DNA of 10,785 nt from Candidatus Aenigmatarchaeota archaeon (GTDB lineage Archaea; Aenigmatarchaeota; Aenigmatarchaeia; QMZP01), in NCBI GenBank assembly GCA_016202725.1, contig JACQOD010000075.1:1-10785 (forward strand), written 5' to 3'. The notes under the pieces were generated by a model, which was not told the origin of the DNA, ran no database searches, and was given only the letters and a program-made list of their open reading frames with translations. Made by a program: the position numbers and the translations under genes. Numbering within the stretch: position 1 is the first letter of the stretch; each line of letters begins with the position of its first letter. Positions 1-6,461 of this stretch are shown here, piece by piece.

Positions 1-4
1 CAGC

Positions 5-135
5 ATAACGTGAACCGTCTTCAAGACCTCGGACGAGGAGATGATGCCATTGCGCATCCGCAGGCATTCGCTTATCCGCAATGGGATTTCGCCACCAACT
101 CGGGGAAATGGACAGTTATTTTGTGGTCACGCCTA
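5..135 (+). repeat. Inverted repeat copy A; candidate structured RNA element
   Basis: This stretch matches the reverse complement of 5672-5804. Positions 5-115 align without gaps to 5804-5694 with 90 of 111 bases identical. After a one-base indel the match continues weakly to about 135, where the GGDEF gene's stop codon lies. The longest identical core is TCGGACGAGGAGATGA (29-44). The 21 differences fall 7/7/7 over codon positions, which argues against a recently selected protein. Predicted hairpins on this strand are 27-30/35-38, 47-54/77-84 (perfect 8 bp), 62-65/70-73 and 92-95/123-126. Differences in copy B keep these pairs, including a C-G to A-U change at 53/78. No known RNA family is recognised. 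A mobile-element end or decayed gene remnant is the alternative. The repeat may extend left of the window. Confidence 0.6.
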
Positions 136-879
136 AACCTGCTCTGGCAACGGAACGATTTCTATATGCTGCCCGCCGCGAAAGATGCCAATCGCCTTCC
201 TTCCTTTGCCGGGAAGGTGTTTTACAGCGTACAAGGCCAGATCGGCTTCCTTCCTCATCTGCGGATAGCTCGCATCGCCGTGCGTTGAGGCGATGCCCAT
301 GGAGACATCCAAGTCCGTAATGACGTCCCTGGCTTCTGGAGTGAGCCGGTCCCCATACTGCTTGAGGTAGCGGCGTTTCAACACCTCAGCGCGGCCTTTG
401 ATGGAACGGGCGACCACGGCTGCCCCGTCGGCGTCCGCGCCCGGGAGGATGGAGATGAACTCGTCCGCTCCCCCGCCTTCCCGTCCGTGGAGGTCCGTTC
501 CGCGCCGGGCCCCGTGCCGGAGGATCCACCCATAGGCCCGCAGCACGCCGTCCCCGGCATCGTGGCCGAGCATATCATTGACATTCTTGAAGTTGTCGAG
601 GTCCGACCGGAGGAGGGAAACAGCCGGACGGTACCGGCGCTCTGGGCGCCGGAGCACCTCCTCGGCCTGCTCGCGGAGATGCTCCCCCGTGTCCACGCCG
701 GTCAAGGGATCCCGCGTTGCGCGGCGGTAGATGCCTTCGAGGGCGGCATAGGCCGCCTCGGCGCGATCCTCAGGGAAGAAGTAGCCGTGGTTCCGGGAAC
801 CTTCCACGAGTTCCCTGAAGGCGGCGAGCAGGTGGCCATACTGGCGTTCCATGGTCGGCTTCCCAAACATATTTGTCAC
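133..879 (-). CDS. Stand-alone GGDEF-domain protein (putative diguanylate cyclase or relative)
   Basis: A 248-residue protein. An N-terminal helical stretch of about 55 residues leads into a GGDEF domain with DPLTG (57-61), the metal and substrate region DLDNFKNVND (93-102), GHDAGD (105-110), the signature GREGGGADEF (132-141) and the C-terminal AD.ALY.VK..GKG block (212-226). GGDEF enzymes make cyclic di-GMP from two GTP. Here the catalytic loop reads REGGGADEF, two residues longer than RxGGDEF, so activity is uncertain. An inhibitory-site-like RGTD (126-129) sits at the usual five-residue spacing before the first glycine pair. There are no membrane or sensor domains, so it is probably cytosolic. 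The start is GTG at 879. ATG at 870 (residue 4) and ATG at 852 (residue 10) are alternatives. A BRE/TATA box at 902-917 places transcription start near the GTG, suggesting a leaderless mRNA. The stop codon coincides with the end of repeat copy A. Confidence 0.88.
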   Translation of the reverse strand: MTNMFGKPTMERQYGHLLAAFRELVEGSRNHGYFFPEDRAEAAYAALEGIYRRATRDPLTGVDTGEHLREQAEEVLRRPERRYRPAVSLLRSDLDNFKNVNDMLGHDAGDGVLRAYGWILRHGARRGTDLHGREGGGADEFISILPGADADGAAVVARSIKGRAEVLKRRYLKQYGDRLTPEARDVITDLDVSMGIASTHGDASYPQMRKEADLALYAVKHLPGKGRKAIGIFRGGQHIEIVPLPEQV

Positions 880-893
880 TACCTATAGGTGAC
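875..893. promoter_or_regulatory. Dyad at the GGDEF transcription and translation start, possible operator
   Basis: ACCTATAGGT (881-890) is a perfect palindrome. It is embedded in GTCAC (875-879) and GTGAC (889-893), which are themselves inverted but centred about 1.5 bases away. The element lies between the TATA box and the GTG start, overlapping the expected transcription start. A repressor bound there would block transcription. This rests on position and symmetry only. Confidence 0.3.
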
Positions 894-901
894 ATAAGAG
901 G

Positions 902-917
902 ATTTATAAAGCTTTCG
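902..917 (-). promoter_or_regulatory. BRE/TATA promoter of the GGDEF gene
   Basis: On the minus strand this reads CGAAAGCTTTATAAAT, an archaeal BRE followed by a strong TATA box. The TATA centre (about 906.5) is about 26 bases before position 881, two bases from the GTG start at 879. It is identical at 15 of 16 positions to the promoter ahead of the TFB gene (4366-4381). The rest of the 880-1103 spacer shows no gene. Confidence 0.65.
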
Positions 918-1103
918 GTCCTCGCGGCCAACCAGCAACCATTGGCGGCCGCCATCCGCCCTTGTGGAGGGTCAAGGGGTCCCTGCGGGCCTGCCTCCTC
1001 CCGGTCGTTGAAAGGCTTCATTCCACCGGTCTGGGACCGGGGGATGAGCGCTCACCAATTTAAGATCGGCATGCGCCGTCCCGATATGCCACACGGTCGG
1101 TCC

Positions 1104-2759
<1,656 letters not shown>

Positions 2760-2779
2760 ATGCTCTCTGGGGGACGGGC

Positions 2780-2794
2780 AATATAAGCTTTTTC
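2780..2794 (-). promoter_or_regulatory. BRE/TATA promoter of pyrG
   Basis: On the minus strand the sequence is GAAAAAGCTTATATT, an A-rich BRE followed by a TATA box centred near 2784. The expected transcription start at about 2758-2759 coincides with the pyrG ATG, and no Shine-Dalgarno sequence precedes that ATG. This predicts a leaderless transcript. Confidence 0.55.
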
Positions 2795-2840
2795 CCGGGG
2801 CTATACATGCCGCTTTTTGTCATCGCGCCGGAAGGACGGG

Positions 2841-2848
2841 CGCTTAAG
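2841..2848 (+). promoter_or_regulatory. Weak TATA-like element ahead of the helicase gene
   Basis: CGCTTAAG lies about 26 bases before the ATG at 2872, with no A-rich BRE upstream. A second option is CTATACAT near 2801-2808, which would give a leader of about 40 bases. Neither is strong, so which promoter serves this gene is uncertain. Confidence 0.25.
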
Positions 2849-2871
2849 AGCCGGGGGACCAAGGAAAGGGC

Positions 2872-4383
2872 ATGGTCCAGGTGAAGGGGATGGAGCCGAG
2901 GGACTACCAGCAGCGCATCCTCCAGACCCTCCGCGGGAGAAACACGTTAGTCTGCCTGCCGACCGGGCTGGGAAAGACCAACATCGCCATCCTCCTCGCC
3001 GCCGAGCGGCTCCAGGCCTTCCCCGGCAGCCAGGCCCTGGTACTGGCGCCCACCAAGCCCCTCGCGGCCCAGCACCTGCAGGCATTCCGGGCCTTCCTGG
3101 ACCTCCCCCCCGAGGCGTTCGCCCTCATCACGGGGGCGATCCCCCCAAAAGCCCGCAAGGAGCAGTACCGGGCCACCATCATCTTCGCCACCCCCCAAAC
3201 CGTCCAGAAGGACCTGGAGGCGGGACGCGTCTCGCTCGACAGGGTGTCCCTCCTCGTGATTGACGAGCTCCACCACGGGGTCGGGAAGTACCCGTATCCG
3301 GCCATCGCGCAGCGCTACCTGGCGACTGCCGGGAACGCGCGCGTGCTGGGGCTGACCGCCTCCCCCGGGAGCAACCGGGAGAAGATCAAGGACATCTGTC
3401 GCAATGCCGGCATCGACGCCGTGGAGATCGCGACCGAGGCAGACCCGGACGTCCGCCCCTACGTCAAGGACCGGTCGGTGGCCTGGGTGGAGGTGGAGCT
3501 CCCCGACGCCTTCCTCGCGGTGAGGGCCTTCATGGACGAGGCCTACAAGCGGCGGACGCGCCGCCTGGGGGTCAAGACCAGGAAGCAGCTGCTGTGGCTG
3601 CAGCAGCAGCTGCAGGGGCGCATCCGGGCCGGCAACCGGGGGGCGTTCGCCCTGGCGTCGCTGGTCTCCCAGGCCATCAAGCTCGAGCACGCCGTCGGCC
3701 TCCTCGAAACCCAGTCGATCGGCAGCGTCTACCGCTACTTCCAGCGCCTGCAGGAGGACCAGACCCGGGCGGCGAAGATCCTCCTGGCTGACCGCGACAT
3801 CGTCCGCGCCCTTGCCCTCCTGGCGGACCTGCACGCCCAGGGCGCGCGCCATCCCAAGATGGGGAAGCTCTGCGCCCTGCTCCAGCAGCAGTTCCAGGAC
3901 CGGCCCGGCAGCAGGGTCATCGTGTTCGCGAACTACCGGGACATGGTGCGGGAGGTGGCCGAGGTCGTCTCCCGCCTGGAAGGGTGCAGGCCGGCCGTGC
4001 TCATCGGGCAGAAGGAAGGGATCACCCAGAAGAAGCAGCTCGCGGTCCTGCAGGCGTACCGGGACGGCGCCGCCAACTGCCTCATCACGACGTCGATCGG
4101 GGAGGAGGGCCTGCACCTGGAGGAGGCAGACCTCGCCATCTTCTACGAGGCCGTTCCCAGCGAGATCCGGTCCATCCAGCGGCGGGGCCGGGTGGGACGG
4201 GGCCGGGCCGGGGCGGTGATGATGCTCGTCACGAAGGGAACCAGGGACGAGGCCTTCCGCTGGAGCGCCGCCCGGAAGGAGCGGAGCATGCGCTCCGCGC
4301 TGGAAGGCTTCCAAAAGAAGGAGCGGATGGACGATACTGATCTTGCAAGATATCTGTCAAAGAAGCGAAATCTTTATAAATGA
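2872..4383 (+). CDS. hef: Hef/FANCM-family superfamily 2 helicase, helicase-only form
   Basis: A 503-residue ATP-dependent helicase resembling the helicase half of archaeal Hef (FANCM/XPF group), which acts on stalled forks and branched DNA. The motifs are the RDYQ Q-motif (10-13), Walker A LPTGLGKT (29-36), motif Ia APTKPL (59-64), motif II DELH (131-134), motif III LTASPG (161-166), motif IV VFANYR (351-356), motif V TTSIGEEG (406-413) and motif VI QRRGRVGR (436-443). DPDVRPYVK (191-199) and SIQRRGR are Hef-like. An insertion of about 110 residues between the RecA lobes resembles the Hef thumb domain. The C-terminal ERCC4 nuclease and helix-hairpin-helix domains of full-length Hef (about 750 residues) are absent. 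Motif II is DELH, not the usual DEAH/DECH. The start is ATG 2872, which gives a Hef-like N-terminus. ATG 2890, with AGGTGA five bases ahead, is the alternative. The last codons form the TFB promoter. Confidence 0.92.
   Translation: MVQVKGMEPRDYQQRILQTLRGRNTLVCLPTGLGKTNIAILLAAERLQAFPGSQALVLAPTKPLAAQHLQAFRAFLDLPPEAFALITGAIPPKARKEQYRATIIFATPQTVQKDLEAGRVSLDRVSLLVIDELHHGVGKYPYPAIAQRYLATAGNARVLGLTASPGSNREKIKDICRNAGIDAVEIATEADPDVRPYVKDRSVAWVEVELPDAFLAVRAFMDEAYKRRTRRLGVKTRKQLLWLQQQLQGRIRAGNRGAFALASLVSQAIKLEHAVGLLETQSIGSVYRYFQRLQEDQTRAAKILLADRDIVRALALLADLHAQGARHPKMGKLCALLQQQFQDRPGSRVIVFANYRDMVREVAEVVSRLEGCRPAVLIGQKEGITQKKQLAVLQAYRDGAANCLITTSIGEEGLHLEEADLAIFYEAVPSEIRSIQRRGRVGRGRAGAVMMLVTKGTRDEAFRWSAARKERSMRSALEGFQKKERMDDTDLARYLSKKRNLYK
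2879..2884 (+). promoter_or_regulatory. Shine-Dalgarno sequence AGGTGA before the alternative helicase start
   Basis: AGGTGA matches the archaeal anti-Shine-Dalgarno end and sits five bases before the in-frame ATG at 2890. It supports a start six codons later than ATG 2872. Family N-terminal length favours 2872, so the start is unresolved. Confidence 0.4.
4366..4381 (+). promoter_or_regulatory. BRE/TATA promoter of the TFB gene
   Basis: CGAAATCTTTATAAAT covers the last codons and first stop base of the helicase gene. The TATA centre is near 4376.5, giving a start near 4402 and a leader of about 27 bases. GAGGT (4421-4425), four bases before the ATG, acts as ribosome binding site. A weaker CATATAG (4390-4396) could be a second TATA box. 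The site differs by one base from the GGDEF promoter. Confidence 0.7.
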
Positions 4384-4429
4384 AGTGGACATATAGTAAT
4401 GTCCCTCATTTCACTATCAAGAGGTAAAA

Positions 4430-5515
4430 ATGAAGCGTAAGCCTGCCGGGAGGAAGCCTGCGCGCCGCGCGGCGAAGCGCAAGCCTGCCGCAGCGCGGAA
4501 GCCCACCCGCAAAGCCCCGGCGAACGCCGCCCCTGCGCAGCAGCCGTTGCAGCGTTCCGAGGGGTTCATTCCCGCCCCGCCCCCGCGGAAGGGCGGCTGT
4601 CCGGAATGCGGATCCCGCAACATCCGCATGGACCCGTACCGCGGCGAGAGCGTCTGCGGCGCCTGCGGCTCGGTGGTGGCCGAATCCCTCATCGATGTGA
4701 CCCAGGAATGGAGGGCCTTCGATGACGACCAGCGCTCCCGCAGGGTGCGCACCGGTGCGGTCCTGACCCCGACGAAGCACGACCAGGGGATCACCACCGA
4801 GATCGGGAAGGGGAGGGGGGAATTGTTCAAGGTGTCCTCCAAGAAGCGCGCGCAGTACTACCGGCTGACCAAGTGGCACAAGCGCCTCATCAAGTCCCGG
4901 GACCGCAACCTCTCCTTCGCCCTTTCCGAGCTGCAGCGGCTCGTGTCCCTGCTCACCCTGTCCAAGGCCATCCATGAGAAGGTCGCCAAGCTCTACCAGC
5001 AGGCGGTCAATAAGGGCCTGGTCCGCGGGAGGAGCACCGAATCCATCATCGCCGCCCTGCTCTACACCACCTGCCGCGAGGAAGGCGCCCCCAGGACGCT
5101 GGACGAGATCTCCAAGGCGTCCGGGATCAACAAGAAGGACATCGGCAAGACCTACCGGTACATCGCCCGCAAGCTGCGGATCCGCATCCTCCCGGCGAAG
5201 GCGCAGGATTACGTTCCCCGCTTCGGCTCCCTCCTCTCCCTGTCGGAGAAGGTGCAAGTGAAGGCCGTGGACGTCCTCGACGAGGCCGCGAAGCGCGACG
5301 TGACGTCCGGGAAGGGGCCCATTGGCGTGGCCGCGGCCGCCCTGTACATCGCGGCCGTGCTCTCGGGGGAGAAGAAGACCCAGCGCGAGGTTGCCGATGT
5401 CATCGGCGTGACCGAGGTCACCATCCGCAACCGGTACAAGGAAATGGTGGAGACCCTCGGCATCAAGGATGAGGTCGAGGAGCGCGTGAAGGAAGAGGAA
5501 CTGCTCAAGGCGTAG
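4430..5515 (+). CDS. tfb: Transcription initiation factor B (TFB)
   Basis: A 361-residue archaeal TFIIB homologue. It binds TBP at the TATA box and the BRE, and recruits RNA polymerase. The zinc ribbon uses Cys57/Cys60 (CPEC) and Cys76/Cys79 (CGAC). The B-finger and linker follow (EWRAFDDD, 93-100, to about 135). Two cyclin folds span about 160-255 and 260-350. The second ends with a helix-turn-helix, REVADVIGVTEVTIRNRYK (319-337), that reads the BRE. Unusually, about 55 residues precede the ribbon and are rich in Lys, Arg, Ala and Pro with repeated KPA/RKP motifs, like a histone H1 tail. Typical TFBs start within about 10-20 residues of the ribbon. No internal Met would remove the extension. 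The start has GAGGT four bases upstream. The promoter overlaps the end of the helicase gene, so the two may be transcribed together as well as separately. Confidence 0.97.
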   Translation: MKRKPAGRKPARRAAKRKPAAARKPTRKAPANAAPAQQPLQRSEGFIPAPPPRKGGCPECGSRNIRMDPYRGESVCGACGSVVAESLIDVTQEWRAFDDDQRSRRVRTGAVLTPTKHDQGITTEIGKGRGELFKVSSKKRAQYYRLTKWHKRLIKSRDRNLSFALSELQRLVSLLTLSKAIHEKVAKLYQQAVNKGLVRGRSTESIIAALLYTTCREEGAPRTLDEISKASGINKKDIGKTYRYIARKLRIRILPAKAQDYVPRFGSLLSLSEKVQVKAVDVLDEAAKRDVTSGKGPIGVAAAALYIAAVLSGEKKTQREVADVIGVTEVTIRNRYKEMVETLGIKDEVEERVKEEELLKA

Positions 5516-5599
5516 CGCGCTCGTTGCGCGGTGGCTCGTTCCGTGGTCAGATGCAACGCCGGCACTACCACCGCATAGCCGCCACTACCGCCACAACGG

Positions 5600-5613
5600 C
5601 CCTTTCTTCCTTC
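5600..5613 (+). terminator. Pyrimidine tract, possible TFB transcription end
   Basis: CCCTTTCTTCCTTC lies about 85 bases after the TFB stop. Archaeal termination often occurs at T-rich tracts, but this one is C-interrupted and weak. The stretch 5516-5671 otherwise shows no convincing gene, only short C/A-rich direct repetition near 5561-5596. Confidence 0.2.
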
Positions 5614-5671
5614 AGGGCATGACCAAGCCGCACGGACACGAGTGGTTGCGGAAGGACGCCGCCCGATTCTC

Positions 5672-5804
5672 TAAGGTGTTGCCACAGAATAATCTGTCTA
5701 TTTTCCCGGGCTGATGGTGCACTTCCATTGAGGATAAGCGAACGCCTCCGGACGCTCAATGACCTCATCTCCTCGTCCGAAATCTTGCATACGGTTCAAG
5801 TTAT
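5672..5804 (-). repeat. Inverted repeat copy B; candidate structured RNA element
   Basis: Read on the minus strand, 5804-5694 aligns without gaps to 5-115 at 81% identity, and to 5-84 at 85%. A one-base insertion follows, then weaker similarity to about 5672. The equivalent open frame of copy A is broken here by a TAG. Predicted helices are conserved: 5782-5779/5774-5771 now has two U-G wobbles, 5762-5755/5732-5725 has an A-U in place of a C-G and one U-G wobble, and 5717-5714/5685-5682 has one U-G wobble. It lies about 155 bases after the TFB gene, pointing back towards it, as copy A points towards the GGDEF gene. No known family is recognised. No strong promoter is seen. Confidence 0.6.
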
Positions 5805-6106
5805 TTTGCGGTAGTCCCTAACGTCCGTGGGCATGACAATCGACACTGCCCCGCCTCCCTTGCCGGTCCGTGACGACGTGGAGAAACTGCGATTCCAGCC
5901 AAGAGAAAGACGGTTATGTCCGCCGCTGACATCATCGGCGGCGGGCACCATCGCCGCCACCCCCGGTCGCGGATCCCCCGCCACCCTCGCGAGGCGCAGG
6001 GAAGTGGCTCCTCGCGCGCGGTTTGCAGTCAGGATGCGGTGCCAATTATAGGGGCTTGCACAATTCCCTTCAGGGCACCAGGGCGCGCCCCCCGCCACGG
6101 TCCCGG
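5805..6106. other. Intergenic stretch without a convincing gene
   Basis: Open frames of 74 codons (5827-6051, plus) and 100 codons (5796-6098, minus) exist. Their products are low-complexity Arg/Ala/Pro-rich or unstructured, match no family I know, and lack a ribosome binding site. High GC explains them. A TATA-like CAATTATAGG near 6043-6052 and one GC-rich hairpin (5937-5958) are the only marks seen. Confidence 0.5.
5937..5958. other. GC-rich hairpin
   Basis: GGCGGCG (5937-5943) and CGCCGCC (5952-5958) form a perfect seven-pair all-GC stem around an eight-base loop. No T tract follows on either strand, so it is not a clear terminator. Chance is possible in this composition. Confidence 0.25.
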
Positions 6107-6123
6107 GTATAACACCGTTATAC
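6107..6123. promoter_or_regulatory. Perfect dyad upstream of the winged-helix gene, likely operator
   Basis: GTATAACACCGTTATAC has two perfect 7-base arms around ACC. It lies immediately upstream of the TATA box at 6126-6133 and covers the BRE position. A protein bound here would either help or block TFB recruitment. The nearest candidate binder is the winged-helix protein encoded just downstream. That link is inference. Confidence 0.5.
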
Positions 6124-6125
6124 TC

Positions 6126-6133
6126 CTTTATAT
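6126..6133 (+). promoter_or_regulatory. TATA box of the regulator/surface-protein operon
   Basis: CTTTATAT is centred near 6130, placing the transcription start near 6156 and giving a leader of about 45 bases before TTG 6201. A second TATA-like stretch, CTAAATAC (6145-6152), would start transcription near 6175. Confidence 0.5.
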
Positions 6134-6159
6134 CCGGACAGCGCCTAAATACAATTCAT

Positions 6160-6180
6160 CTTTGCCGGTGCCTGGCAAGG
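6160..6180 (+). promoter_or_regulatory. Stem-loop in the leader of the winged-helix mRNA
   Basis: CTTTGCC (6160-6166) pairs with GGCAAGG (6174-6180): seven pairs, one of them a T-G wobble, around a seven-base loop. It would begin just after the predicted transcription start and end about 20 bases before the start codon. It could affect translation or act as a DNA dyad. Confidence 0.3.
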
Positions 6181-6200
6181 ATGATGGGTAGCATACACTA

Positions 6201-6461
6201 TTGGTGATCATCATTAAGAGTGAGAAAGAGTTCAGGGACACGATCGTCTCCACCATTCGCAGCCATCCGGAGGGGCTCACGATCCAGGACCTGGCGAACC
6301 TGCTGGGGCACCACCGGCAGACCATCTCGAAATATATCTCCTTCCTCGAGGGGGCGGGCATCATCCACCGCAGGCGCATCGGCGCCGTGACCCTCCACTA
6401 CCTGCGGGTGCAGTATGAGCAGTTCGCCGCGCAGGGCGCGAAGAGGGGGGTGCGGGCATGA
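6201..6461 (+). CDS. Small winged-helix DNA-binding regulator
   Basis: An 86-residue protein that is essentially one winged helix-turn-helix. Helix 1 is about 8-22 (EKEFRDTIVSTIRSH), helix 2 about 27-35 (TIQDLANLL), the recognition helix about 37-51 (HHRQTISKYISFLEG) and the wing about 54-68 (IIHRRRIGAVTLHYL). The last 15 or so residues are basic. It resembles archaeal MarR/ArsR-like single-domain regulators, and no ligand domain is present. The start is uncertain: TTG 6201 follows an in-frame stop, and GTG 6204 is next. No clear Shine-Dalgarno sequence precedes either. The frame ends in an ATGA overlap with the surface-protein gene, indicating co-transcription and translational coupling. A dyad upstream of its own TATA box makes autoregulation plausible. 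The DNA target and signal are unknown. Confidence 0.85.
   Translation: MVIIIKSEKEFRDTIVSTIRSHPEGLTIQDLANLLGHHRQTISKYISFLEGAGIIHRRRIGAVTLHYLRVQYEQFAAQGAKRGVRA

Noticed and set aside
10..288. Plus-strand open frame of 92 codons over repeat copy A
   Set aside because: Its equivalent in copy B has a stop, differences between copies show no codon-position bias, and the 3' half overlaps the GGDEF gene.
1026..1040. Small inverted repeat CCGGTCTGGGACCGG downstream of pyrG as a terminator
   Set aside because: A five-pair stem is easily chance in GC-rich DNA, no T tract follows on the minus strand, and archaeal termination does not depend on hairpins.
2947..4314. Minus-strand open frame (455 codons) opposite the helicase
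   Set aside because: Same cause. No family features, while the helicase motifs on the plus strand are complete.
4406..5257. Minus-strand open frame (283 codons) opposite tfb
   Set aside because: Shadow of tfb. The product has no recognisable motif and runs through the TFB coding region.
5619..5714. Short plus-strand frame of 31 codons reaching into repeat copy B
   Set aside because: Protein-like by eye, but it is shifted against copy A, ends in the repeat and has no ribosome binding site or homologue I recognise.
5796..6098. Minus-strand frame of 100 codons in the intergenic region
   Set aside because: No ribosome binding site, no family resemblance, and the product looks like random GC-rich translation.
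5516..6200. tRNA, 5S rRNA, RNase P or SRP RNA in the largest gene gap
   Set aside because: I looked for T-arm consensus, conserved 5S and SRP loops and RNase P core motifs, and found none.
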